A DNA stretch of 64,000 nt, taken from positions 5,208,001 to 5,272,000 of the forward strand of contig CM071591.1 in NCBI GenBank assembly GCA_036429605.1, read 5' to 3'. Source of the stretch: Cladobotryum mycophilum (taxonomy: Eukaryota > Ascomycota > Sordariomycetes > Hypocreales > Hypocreaceae). The notes beneath the pieces were generated by a model. It was not told the origin of the DNA, made no database searches, and worked only from the letters and a program-made list of their open reading frames with translations. Position numbers and translations under genes: made by a program. This document shows, in pieces, positions 11,871-22,299 of the stretch (within the stretch, counting starts at the first letter, position 1; the number at the start of each line of letters is the position of its first letter).

Positions 11871-13229
11871 ATGTCAACACCGAATCTTCCACACATCATC
11901 ATCGGAGTCGCTCCCATCTTCGGCCATATTGAGAAGTTCAAGGTTGTTGGCGCAGAGCTGGTTAAGCAAGGATACACCGTCACCTTTCTGACGGGGGTCG
12001 CTATCCGCGATGAGGTCGAAAAGATCGGTGCTCGGTTTGCTCCTTTGACAGGATGCGCGGATTTCGACTTTGAAAACCGCAATACGATCTATCCAGAACT
12101 TGCAAGTTTGCCCGATGGCATCGAGCGTGTCATTTGGGAGATGCGGACATGGTTTATTGATCCCATCAAGGATCAGCATGAAAGTCTGCAGCGCGAATTA
12201 CGACACATTCGACAAAACGAGGGAGAGGACCGACAAGTCATATACATGGAAAACAATGCGTGCGGGGCCTCTGTTCCCCTCATTTTCGGAGCACCAGATT
12301 GCTTGCACCCCAAGGGCATCATCAAGGTTGGCACTTGCACCCTGACCTTGGACAGCATTGACACTCCACCCTGGGGCATGGGTCTTCCCCCATACGAGAC
12401 GGACGAAGACCGTGCCCGGGGTACAGCAATGCGCGAGCAGGCGGGCTTCATGGCTGCCCCAATCCAAGAGCTGTGGGAAGACGCACTGCGATCCAGCGGG
12501 GTTCCTGTGGATAGCCTGGACCCGGTGCCTCAGTTCCTCGACGGGATCGGGCGGGCCTGCGACCTCTATCTTCAAATGTCAATCCCCCAGCTTGAGTACC
12601 CTCGCAGTGATCTGCCTGAATGGGTCCGGTTCATGGGCGCGCTACCCACAGTTGGTAGAAAGGACAAGGAGCTGAACCTACCAGCATGGTGGGGCGAGGT
12701 CATTGATGCCCCTTCAAATCGGAAAAGGCCGATCATCGTAGTTTCTCAGGGCTCAGTGCACAACGACCCCGAAGAGCTCATTTTACCAGCAATCAAGGGG
12801 CTACAGGGTCTCGATGTAACGGTGGTAGTAACTTTGGTAAAAACCGCCGCCCTTTCGCCCGAGGTCCTGGTCCCCAGCAATGTCCGGTTGGCGCAGTTCA
12901 TCCCGTTTGACATCTTATTCAATCATACTGATGTGCTCGTGTCCAACGGTGGGTTTGGCACGGTCCAGCAGGCACTCCGTCATGGAGTGCCGATGGTACT
13001 CGCCGGCAAGTCGGCCGACAAAGCGGAGACCAACGCACATGCCGCATGGGCGGGCGCAGCCATCGATTTGGCGTGCCAGAAGCCAGAGCCAGCGGCTGTG
13101 AGGGATGCGGTGTGCGGGATTTTATCCGACACCAAGAGGAGGGAACGCTGCTTAGAACTCAAGAGGGAGTATGAAAAGTACGACGCCATCGAGGTTGTGA
13201 CGGGTGCGATAGAGGATTTGCTTCATTAG
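11871..13229 (+). CDS. UDP-glycosyltransferase-like protein (GT1 fold)
   Basis: A single-exon protein of about 452 residues from the ATG at 11871. An upstream in-frame ATG at 11826 would add 15 residues but the family usually starts close to the HIIIGVAPIFGHI strand. The N-terminal Rossmann half contains the acceptor-site His of PIFGHIEKF. The C-terminal half has VVSQGSVHNDPEEL, then VLVSNGGFGTVQQALRHGVPMVLAG, which corresponds to the nucleotide-sugar-binding motif HxGxGS/T of GT1 enzymes, here with Asn in place of the usual His. Such enzymes attach a sugar to small molecules. It shares a promoter with the PKS, so a tailoring role on that pathway is likely but unproven. The frame is intact, including a G5 run near 11993. 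Confidence 0.85.
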   Translation: MSTPNLPHIIIGVAPIFGHIEKFKVVGAELVKQGYTVTFLTGVAIRDEVEKIGARFAPLTGCADFDFENRNTIYPELASLPDGIERVIWEMRTWFIDPIKDQHESLQRELRHIRQNEGEDRQVIYMENNACGASVPLIFGAPDCLHPKGIIKVGTCTLTLDSIDTPPWGMGLPPYETDEDRARGTAMREQAGFMAAPIQELWEDALRSSGVPVDSLDPVPQFLDGIGRACDLYLQMSIPQLEYPRSDLPEWVRFMGALPTVGRKDKELNLPAWWGEVIDAPSNRKRPIIVVSQGSVHNDPEELILPAIKGLQGLDVTVVVTLVKTAALSPEVLVPSNVRLAQFIPFDILFNHTDVLVSNGGFGTVQQALRHGVPMVLAGKSADKAETNAHAAWAGAAIDLACQKPEPAAVRDAVCGILSDTKRRERCLELKREYEKYDAIEVVTGAIEDLLH

Positions 13230-13287
13230 CATGAATAAACGGCTTCTGATTATTGTATTAGATAATAAAAGACTTAATATATATAGC

Positions 13288-14592
13288 CTACATTGTCGCG
13301 CTATCCAGAGATTCTACATTCAGCCTTTCGACCACCATCGCCGTAGATCCCCCTCCTCCATTACAGATTGCCGCAACTCCATATTGCCCCGGCTTGAGTT
13401 GATGAAGCAGACTCACTAAGATACGACAGCCAGAACTGCCAAGAGGATGTCCAAATGCAATCGCTCCACCGTTCACATTGACCTTCTCTGGGTCCAACCC
13501 GAGGATCTAAACGTCATCAGTCAGCTACTTCTGCAAGGGAAGCGTAAATTCCCACCTCCTCATTCACCATCACGACCAGTGCAAAGGCTTCATTAATCTC
13601 CCATAGCGAGATCTGATCTACCGTCAGCTGCGCCCGCTCGAGCGCAATTTGAATTGCTTTGGATGGTGCAACCGCAAAGTCTGCCGGTGGCGCTGATGCA
13701 TCGGCGAAGGAGATGATCTTTGCGAGGATCTTCGCGTCTCGACAATATTGTCGTGCTACTGTAGCATTTGCCAGCACAACAGCTGAAGCACCATCACTTA
13801 AGAAGGATGAAGTTCCCGCAGTGACTGTGCCAGTAGCCGAAAAGGCTGGGGACAGCCTCGACAGTTCTTGGAAGACTGCCTTGTCCTTGACTTCATCAGC
13901 AGATACCTGCTTGAACCCGTTTCCCTGATGGGGTACAGGAGCGATCTCTTCGCGGAACGTCTCCTTTGCAAATGCTGTAGCTGCTCGCTGATATGCAGCG
14001 AGTGCCCACTCATCTTGATCCTCCCTCTCAATGTGATAGCGTGCCGCGAGTTGGTCGGCACATCCACCCATCAAGACGCCGTCATATGAATTTCCGAGTC
14101 CATCTAGCAGGCCATCAGATTGCTCATCACCTGTACTTTCATTACAATCAGCAATCATACGCTTCTTCCGCGTATACAATGGTACATTAGACATGCTTTC
14201 CATGCCCCCAGCTATCTGAGCTGAGGCATGCCCGATCAGAATCTCCTGCGCAGCTAGGCAGACAGCCTTCAGTCCAGAGGCGCATACTTTGTTGATAGAG
14301 GTTGCTTCAACCGTTACGGGCAATCCAGCACAAATGGCGGCTTGCTTTGCAGGCGCCTGGCCCGTTCCAGCCTGCAGAGCATGGCCCATGTAGACGTGTG
14401 AAGGCAACTCCGGTGGGATTCCGGAGCGGGTTACTGCGGCATGAATTGCAGCGGCACCCAGCTCGATGGCCAAGAATCTTGAAAGTGTCCCATTGATCTT
14501 TGAGGGGTTTAGCTGTGAACACCAGGTAATGAAGTTGTACGAACCCTAGCAAATGGTGTGCGTGTGGCGCTGACAACGTAGACGTCTGGCAT
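13288..14592 (-). CDS. Acetyl-CoA C-acetyltransferase (thiolase)
   Basis: Three exons: 14545-14592, 13556-14497 and 13288-13506, with introns 14498-14544 and 13507-13555. The start MPDVYVVSATRTPFA is typical of biosynthetic thiolases. The nucleophilic Cys is in NKVCASGLKAV, NEAFA follows, then the catalytic His in AIAFGHPLGSSG and the second catalytic Cys in CNGGGGSTA. Predicted length is about 400 residues, as in the family. It condenses two acetyl-CoA to acetoacetyl-CoA, the entry to the mevalonate pathway. No signal or membrane segment is seen. Between a PKS/glycosyltransferase pair and a terpene cyclase, an extra thiolase could raise isoprenoid precursor supply; that is inference. No frame lesion was found. 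Confidence 0.88.
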
Positions 14593-15149
14593 TTTATCCT
14601 TGAAATCCTAAGACGAAATGTGGTGAATACGACATCAGAGAAGGGTAAATCAACGACTGCTGCCTATGTTACTCTGGACTTAGGAAACAGGAGTTGGTTA
14701 GCAGAGTAGAGCTAGACCAGTTCCAAACTTTCAGACCGCCACGACTTGACTCAAGTTGTGCAAAGTTATGCTACTTGTACTAGTTTTGCCCCTATACTCG
14801 GTTTGGGTTAGAAGGGGGGCGACTCGGCGCGCAAGACAGGCTTTAGATTAGCCTGGTTGTGACCGATGGCTTGCTTCATCATGAAACTCTTCCTAAACTA
14901 GATTCGCTGCGCAGAAATTAACTTGCAGCCTGCTTCTGAGTCGGCGCTGGCTGCGCTGCGTTATTTCTTAGAAGTTGCCTTGCAGGAATATGTAGATATC
15001 GGCGCCTCGGCGGCGACTGCCCTGCCCTCCTTTATAGGTGAGTCGCCGGTGCATGAAGTTTGACGCGCTATTTGATTGTCTATCGTATGAGTAGGAATAG
15101 CAGTTTGGATAAATGTGACAAAGATGATTATCCAGCACAATCTCTCGCA
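14593..15149. other. Intergenic stretch, thiolase upstream region
   Basis: About 560 bp between the thiolase start and the kinase stop. I see no conserved reading frame. It presumably holds the thiolase promoter and the kinase 3' end. Confidence 0.5.
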
Positions 15150-16383
15150 TCAAAGGGAGCTGAAGACTGTGCCGAAAGTAGTCTTTTTAAGCCCCTCCCT
15201 GTCCTGATTCCACCCAGCCACCACAAGATCTCTTGCGAGTATGATCAGTCCTTCCACTTCTTGGGTCGAATAGCTTCCCGGAAGCGTAACATCCCATAGC
15301 AACAAAAAGAGTCCGACATGGATAGCCGTTTGAAAGATGGCGCCTTCGGTCAATGAGGGGTAGCCTTGCATAAAGCCCTGAGTCATCATCTTCGCGGCGT
15401 CAAGGCTCCCAAGGTACTGCAGCATGTAGAGGTCGCTGAGGACCTGACCACAGTCCCGAAGCTGGGAGTTGTACTGCGAGAGCTCCCAATCAATGATAAT
15501 GAAGCGTGGATGCGTGTCCCGCGTGGAGGGATCATCTGATATAAGAATGCTGCAGTTGTTCAGTGTCCATGTCCACCTAGATGGGATGAGCGCTTACTTC
15601 TTAGTTGATACGTCGCCGTGAATAATCCCAAACTTTGTGGCATCTCTATTCTTCAAATCCTCCGCAGCACGTTGCTTGACCCGTTCAAAAGTCTCTCTGC
15701 TGCTCCCCAAGAGGTGGGGGAATTGATCTATCTTGCGCAGTGGATTATCATAGTAGAAGTTAAAACTAGCATCCTGCACCTCGCAGTTCTCCTGTTCTTC
15801 TCCAGTTAAATCTGTCGGGCTTTTACCTTCCCCCCAAACATGTAGAGCCCCCAGCCAGCTCCCTAGAGAGGTGCCCAGGCGAGTCACAAATTCGGATGAA
15901 ATGCTCTGAGAGCATTGCGACTGCAGAAACTCCCGCATTGTAGTTTGACCTTTGAAGTCTTCAAGCAATTGCGTGCTGTGCTCCGCATTGAATCTATAGA
16001 CGCGAGGCACAATCACATCAATTCCATTGTAGCCAAGCTCAGTCACCCGACCGTGAACAGCACGGAGGACCTGGGTCTCAAAGAACTAAGAAATATTAGT
16101 TAGCTTCGTCGATAGAATAACATGAAATATGGGAGAGGGCAATTACACTCCGATGAGTTGAGAGACTGAATCCCTCAAGACCTGGCATACGCTCCTCGGC
16201 ATGCTTAATAATGACGGTGGTGGCTCCATCAGGGAGCGTACGAGAGAGGGTTCCTCGGTAGACAAAGTTTAAAATGCCACCACTGAGTCGCGAGAGCGAT
16301 GAACAAGCATACTCAGTAGAAGACAAAGCATATAGGATCTGAGTAGCAACAGGGTCATTTTGTGTCTCTTTGATGGTTTCCAT
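15150..16383 (-). CDS. Phosphotransferase family (APH / choline-kinase-like) protein
   Basis: Three exons: 16147-16383, 15598-16085 and 15150-15549, with introns 16086-16146 and 15550-15597. The protein starts METIKETQNDP. The N-lobe has GGILNFVYRGTL, a nucleotide-binding loop, and VIIKHAEE with the ATP-contacting Lys. The catalytic loop is GIIHGDVSTKNILI (Brenner-type HGD) and the metal-binding motif is IIIDWELSQYNSQLRDCGQ. Of about 375 residues, this is the architecture of APH-fold small-molecule kinases, related to choline and methylthioribose kinases. The substrate cannot be read from sequence. APH-like kinases recur in fungal metabolite loci, where their roles are mostly unassigned. A run of five G4 tracts lies upstream at 16509-16534. 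Confidence 0.82.
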
Positions 16384-17121
16384 TACTGGAAATTGATTCC
16401 AGATCAACTTGCAGTCGAGGTAATGATAGGAACAAATTTACACACACATGCACAGATTGTGGCCCCTTCTTCAGCTGGTCAGGATTCAGACTGCCCTGCC
16501 AAACTCAAGGGGAGGGGAGGGGAAGGGGAAGGGGACGGTCCGTGCCTAATGTGGGGACGGCAGTTGGATTGTTTACCATAATTGAGCCCCCTTTTAAGAG
16601 TGAGTTTGTCACTTTGCTTAGTCATCTAGTGATTTGGTCATCATCGGCTGAATTAGAGGTCAACTCGAGTTTTATGTTACATATCTAAACCCTACCCTAT
16701 ACAGAAGCCGATCACATAAATGATTATCATCATACAAGGGAAAAATCATCCCCGAGCCGTTATTAAACTCTTCGTTAAACCTTTCTCATATTGCAGTTAT
16801 GTTCGGCTCATAGATTTCGTGGGTAATAAAAACTAGCCCACAACATGTCTACTAGTTGTGAGGGGTGAACCGTTGAACACAGTCGATCCTTTTGCCTCTT
16901 GCGTCCGTCTCTCTGAACTAGACAAAGTTCCTAGCAAGTGCTACTGCATCAACAGTCAAATACAAGAGGAAAAGGATTTCAACGGATTCATTCTTCTGTT
17001 GTCTTTATATTCAGATACAGTCTCTCTCTTAGCTACTATACTATTATACTCGGCCCCTAGCCATCCATACCTTGCACATTATGGTCATATGTAGAACTGA
17101 ATTGAGTGCATCAACTATTGA
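16384..17121. promoter_or_regulatory. Intergenic region upstream of the kinase, with G-tract array
   Basis: About 740 bp between the kinase start and the end of the mpaB-like gene. At 16509-16534 the plus strand carries five GGGG tracts separated by one or two A residues, a sequence able to form a G-quadruplex, about 130 bp upstream of the kinase ATG. No conserved coding frame is seen elsewhere in the gap. Confidence 0.5.
16509..16534 (+). promoter_or_regulatory. G-quadruplex-capable tract upstream of the kinase
   Basis: Five GGGG tracts with one- or two-base A spacers. Such a sequence can form a quadruplex on the plus strand (the non-template strand for minus-strand transcription is its complement). 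Effect on expression is not known. Confidence 0.55.
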
Positions 17122-18482
17122 CTACCTCAATACATGAAGCAACGCAATAAGATGTGTAGATAAAATGGCCATAAATGCCACCGTGAGCAGACATCCGAGC
17201 ATAAAGATGGTAAAGCAAAATGTTTCTACGGGTCGGGACATTGGTGAAGATGTTGGTGCGGACCTCCCATTGTCTTCCTTGCTAGTGAGTTTCCCTATCT
17301 GCGGGACGTACTGGAAGCCAAGTTTCGCACCTCCTGCTAAACCTGCTTTGCTCTCGATAATTATTTGATGCAAAGTAGTGCGAAAGTACTTGACGACTGC
17401 CTCGTCAAGAGCTGGGAACGTTTGCTGGGCAAGGGCCAGCCATCGGACAAGCCAGCAATAGCCCCTGAAGCAGGCATAATAAAACACACTGGGTCGACCA
17501 AGACCCAACAAATCGCAGAGCTCATCCCCATTGAGCACTCTGCCACCCGCTTCAATAAAGCCAGCAGAGATATTGATCGGAGGCAAGTCTTGGACGCACT
17601 GAACAAAATTGTGGCCGACGATACGGGAAGTTGGTGTAATCTGCAGCTCGTGAACCATCATGCTCTCCATTGTCGCTTTGGCCTGGGCAACACTATGAAA
17701 GTATTTGTCTGGCACTGCCAAGAGGTATCCCACGTATCTGAATAGGGCAATGTAATCAGCCATGTCTTGATGGGTTGGGTACACTCCCATCAAGGGGAGC
17801 TGTAGCCACATGTGATTGCAACAAAAGGTCGTAATGGAGTGAATAGAGTCCAGTCTATTGATAGGAACTCCGTAACTTTCCACATCAAAGTAATCGGGTC
17901 GAGTCTTCACAAGTTTGAGAATCCGTTCTCGGACGGCAGAGTGTAGCAGACGAACACGGACGGTTGTGGTGTGGCCCTCGCCGCCGGGTTTAATGGAATC
18001 CAGCGACTTGGTTACTTGAAGAAGAAACTGGAACGTCTCAAGCAGCCGACGAAGTAGCAAGGATGTGGAAAACCCCCCGTTCGCACAAGGACTTCAACGA
18101 CTCCCGATGCTCCTGAGTTCTCGCCGAGGAACCCCTGAAGCGCAAAGCCAAGAATGGTGGCAGGAGCATAGCGATAAAGGAACTTTTGACCCCGTTCGAG
18201 TTGTTCCCAGTCGACCCAATCCGGCACTGTATGAATCTCTGTCCAAAATTGCGACAGAGTCTCGTCCATCGAGTGGTGATCTAGGAGTGTGTCATACATG
18301 TCGAATGGGCATCTTGGTTTTCCATCGGCTTCCTTCTTTTGGGTCGCTGAAAGCTGCTGGAGCTTCTTGACAACCTCACTCCCTAGTTTGTCGTATTCAT
18401 AGCGAAAGGGATCGGTTTCTTGTCTAGGGAGGTGGAGGTTTGTCCAGTCAAAACTGTGACGGCCAACCTTGTAGGATGTCAT
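17122..18482 (-). CDS. mpaB/rubber-oxygenase-like (DUF2236 family) protein, frame broken
   Basis: The N-terminal part (18482 down to about 18070) and the rest (about 18070 to 17122) lie in different frames that meet at a run of six C (18073-18078). One more base there joins VLVRTGGF to STSLLLRRLLETF and gives about 450 residues. No intron fits. The family hallmarks are the region around RVRLLHSAVRERIL, with a candidate haem-ligand His, and PINRLDSIHSITTF. The C-terminus has a hydrophobic segment (about residues 425-450), suggesting a membrane anchor. Family members include MpaB', which oxidatively cleaves a farnesyl chain, and latex-clearing oxygenases. The start ATG 18480-18482 is the first; a GA microsatellite lies just upstream. 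Neighbour of a terpene cyclase. Confidence 0.8.
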
Positions 18483-18504
18483 GATGTTTGGTGTGACCTT
18501 GGAT

Positions 18505-18525
18505 GAGAGAGAGAGAGAGAGAGAG
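18505..18525. repeat. (GA)n microsatellite
   Basis: About ten GA units lie 23 bp upstream of the mpaB-like start codon, so probably in its 5' untranslated region or core promoter. Confidence 0.9.
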
Positions 18526-20097
18526 CAGTATCAGTGAGAATGGAAGCGTTTTACTGAGGGGAATTGCTGAATTAGTAGAATCTGGTAGCAGAGAGTCGAG
18601 GCTGGAGATCGCTCAGAAATGTGATGGAAATCGTTGAAGGAACAAAACATGTGCAGGAATGTGATGAGAAGAACTCAATAAAGTGGGCAACTGCTGGAGT
18701 TCCCTTCATGGAAAGCCATGCTGATGACCGTAGCCGTATCCCACGTTCGGTTGACTTCCGTGTTTGTCTCTTACCCGAATAGGTCTCGGATCCGGGCTAT
18801 GGTTGGATTATGGGCATGAGGTAAAGACCCGAGTTACTTGCCGTGGAGGGATGACCTGAATGCCATCCATGACTTGTAGATGGTGTGCAGGTGTTTTCAT
18901 GTGCTCATATGTGCTCAGTTATCGAATCCTCTGGGTCAGATGAGTGGTACATGTATGTGAAACAGCACACAGCAAGCCTAAGATTGAACAGTTAGCACAA
19001 AAATGGAAACCGGATAGAACATCGCAGGCCATCACAGACCATCACAAGTGAAACAATGACATAGAGCGGCTGCGCGTATTGGGGGTACCGAGATGTTGGT
19101 CACCCCTGTCATTCAACAATAAGGATCAGATCCACAATTGGACCAACCAACAATACCTTTGCAAATGACACACAATAGGTAGAAGTACCCTCATCCCATT
19201 GACAATTTCTTTCGGATTATGGACCTGAGCTTTTTTTTCTTTCCGAATCCCATCACGCTGGCAGACTCCATACTGTATCACCCATCTTGATTGCAACTGA
19301 AGTCTCAATGATATCCATATCGAAGGCGAGACTAGTATCCACAACAACACGTGGGTCATTCAATAGTTGCCGTTCCACTATGAGTGGGAAACTATGTATA
19401 GCTATATTCCCCGGATATGGGGCTTTGCCCCCGTCTGCATGGTGTAGTATGTGTAAACGCTTTGCAGGTTATTACCCGAGATCATAACCACTTGACCCAC
19501 TATGGGATGTGAACCATGGACTGTTGGCTCCACGCACTCGTATCTTGCTGCCTCGTCTTCCGTCTTGTCTGGTGATGAGACTGTGCCACCTCATCACACC
19601 GTAATAACTCGTTGTTTTGGGATACTTGTGTTGACGTAAACTAGGGTGACAGCCCTTGGTCGCCTGCGGTCTTTTACTCTTATAGGATTAGAACCATTGT
19701 AAGTCCATATGTTGATTCAAAACTCTTATCAAATTAGACAGAGTCTTGGCCGTTTTCTCTCTCCTGCTATGCTGGAATAGGGTAAGAGGCGGCAAGATGC
19801 ATCGTGTCGTGGATAACGCTAAAGCTCTCTGCAACTAGCTCACGAATAATTCTAGGGACACGTGGTCAGGGCTCCTGTAATGGCCGCAACGCTGACGGCT
19901 TTGCCAGCCCATATTAGAGACAGGTCTTTCTGGATTGGTTTAACATTTCAATTACAATCACTTGACGTGAACCTTGCAGTCGTACATTCCATCTCGACGC
20001 CGCTCGCTCGTAGCCGGAGTTACTAGAGCATATATAAACCGCGGTCTATCCACTGTGGCCATCCTCAGGAAAGATCTTTATCCTACTAGAACCAAAC
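18526..20097. other. Intergenic region between mpaB-like gene and terpene cyclase
   Basis: Roughly 1.6 kb between two divergent genes. The short open frames present show no family resemblance. It must hold both promoters. A TATATAAA-like box lies near 20030, about 65 bp before the cyclase ATG. Confidence 0.45.
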
Positions 20098-21531
20098 ATG
20101 ACGGAATTCATTCAGTACAGGCTTCATCAAATGGCACCCAGGCCCAAGAGGATAACTGTCCTGCTGCCGGACATGTTCCAATCTTTCCTTAAACAAGCAC
20201 CAGCGGTCAACCCTCATTACCAATCTGTCAAAGTCGAATCAGAGGATTGGCTTAACAGGTTAGTGACATGATTCACTTCCTTTGTGCTAGTTCCGCTTTA
20301 TTGACCCAAGATAGCTTCTGCTCATTCGGCCCAAAGATGCGAATGAAGATCAACAAATGTGACTTTTCCTATTTTTGCGCCATTGCTGCACCCCACGCAC
20401 CTCCCACTGAATTTCGAACTCTTTGTGACTGGGGTAACTGGGTAAGTTGAAGCTGACCATCCGAGTTGATGAGCGATTTTGCTAAATACTTGGAATTACC
20501 AGGTGTTCCCTTATGATGATAGTAAGAAAACCCCCTTTTTTCCCTGTGGAATATGAATACTGAGATGTAGTTAGTGTTTGACAATGGAGAGCTGCGAGAC
20601 CAGCCAGAAGAGGCGAAGCGAGTCATGGACAGTCTTTTGATCCCCATGCTTGGGGGAGAACTTGACCGTGATCGACGACGGATTGTTCAAGTGCACGATA
20701 CGGTAGTCGAGCGAATGTCCATGGTACGGCATCTTGGCTCTGTGAGCTCATGACAGAACTAACAACTCTATTAGGAATCCTCTCCAAGTAACCTCATAAT
20801 TCCTGGCTTGATTTCTTCCCTCTAACAGGTTTGCAGGCACTCAACAAAGATTCGCAAAGGCCATGTACGGATACTGCTATGGCGCGCTGAAGCAAGTTGA
20901 TTACTATGCCATCGGCCGGGCTCCAACACTGGAAGAGATGGTTCTTTTGCGGCGCGAATCCTCTGGAGTTCGGCCACTTTATCATTTGGTCGAGTATGCC
21001 CATGCCTTGAAAGTGCCCGACGAGGTGTTTGAAGACCCGACCATCATAGAGCTTGAGGAGTTGGGAGTAGACATGGTCTCCATGTAAGCCACCGTCTTCT
21101 CACTGACAATTATCTGAACGAGACACTGAATGGCATGCAACACAGCTCAAACGACATTTTGTCATACCGCAAGGAACAGTTGGAGGGAGTTCCACACAAC
21201 ATGGTCACAATTTGCCGAATGCGTGGAATGTTAGCACAACGGGCATTTGACACAGTGGGGAAGCTGCTTGATAGCGTATACAATCAGTGGAATGAGACGG
21301 AGACAAAGGTCCCGAGCTGGGGGAAGAAGCTGACGCTGAGGTCCGAAAGTACATTGAAGGAATCAAGGCTGTGGTCCAAGCTAATCTACGCTGGAGGTGT
21401 GTGATATCATCTTCTTGATCCCTTTCTTGGCTTCAAACTAACGTCATTCCAGCTTCAAATCCGAACGATACCTCGGGTCGAACCCGGACAAAGTTAAGCA
21501 AACTAGACGACTAGATATTCTGGCCGACTGA
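20098..21531 (+). CDS. Class I terpene cyclase (sesquiterpene-type), frame break near the 3' end
   Basis: Eight exons are needed: introns 20259-20314, 20442-20502, 20522-20574, 20724-20774, 20788-20836, 21084-21145 and 21397-21452. Exon 5 is only 13 nt. Hallmarks are CDWGNWVFPYDD with the Asp-rich metal motif completed across an intron as DDMFDNGELRDQ, and the NSE/DTE motif NDILSYRKEQ. Length about 350 residues suits a monodomain fungal sesquiterpene cyclase. The last coding part is out of frame by one base: adding one G to the G5 run at 21319-21323 continues PSWG into a family-like EVRKYIEG tail ending at the TGA 21529-21531. No transit peptide is seen. The product cannot be predicted from motifs. 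Confidence 0.85.
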
Positions 21532-21999
21532 TTCCAAACAACTGGAACAAAATTGTGTGTTATGTTTGTATTTGTATAATGGTTAATGGTTTATCTCAAA
21601 CAAGGCAGTCATAGTGGATAGGCAAAAAATGCATCTTTCTTATGACAAGTTAAACGGAACAAGAAGTACTTGTGACTGATCCGTTATGGAAGCTCTACTT
21701 TTGTGATTGTGCGAATGATGTGACAGAATATTCAGTGCACGCAAGGTAATTCAAGTTAGCAAATGGACCCAGTTGAGTTTTCCGAACGGACGGTTCCAAT
21801 ATCGGATAAGGTCTCCCTCATAACGGGACCGAGCCTTACGCCGTAGGAATGCTGCCCTAAGAAAAGCCACCGATCCAGCACTTTTACTGCCCTGGTGGGG
21901 GGGGGGGGCACGGTTCGAGATATGAGCTCAGCCCACCTGTTCATCCTATTGTGAGTGTAGCATTCAAGTACCAAACCCAAACAAAGATGTCATCCATTA
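21532..21999. other. Intergenic region with G12 homopolymer
   Basis: About 470 bp between the terpene cyclase and the hAT insertion. A run of twelve G lies at 21897-21908. No coding frame with family resemblance is seen. Confidence 0.5.
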
Positions 22000-22007
22000 T
22001 GGGCAAG

Positions 22008-22027
22008 CAGGGCAGCATCCCGATCAA
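22008..22027. repeat. Left TIR of hAT element
   Basis: CAGGGCAGCATCCCGATCAA, preceded directly by the target duplication TGGGCAAG. Confidence 0.95.
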
Positions 22028-22299
22028 TCAAGTCAAGTTTGCCACCTTAACTTGCGAGACTTGATGACCGCGAGGGCCAGACTTGTTAGACTTGCTAGAA
22101 TTGATTGAACTTGGTAGGCTTGATAGGGCGAGACTATTCCCAACAGGTCAAGGCTATATAATGCTATAATACTGAATTTCTTTTAGTGTTGAAGTGTATT
22201 TTGTTAAGTAAAGCTATTCATAACCGATCAATACTATCGTGGGACTCTGGTATCTAGATTTCTTTGGTGTTGAAGCTGATTTATACACTGCCTGGCCTT

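Noticed and set aside
17122..18482. Intron at the frame break of the mpaB-like gene
   Set aside because: A donor GTTTTC and acceptor TTCCAG exist but give the wrong frame and delete conserved residues.
18505..18525. CRISPR-like or satellite array
   Set aside because: A simple GA dinucleotide run only; no spacers or array anywhere in the window.
19126..19359. Short minus-strand open frame as a gene
   Set aside because: No domain, no coding composition; one of many chance frames in the gap.
20724..20836. One single intron in the terpene cyclase across the microexon
   Set aside because: It puts the downstream conserved sequence out of frame and removes the expected SPxTQxRF region.
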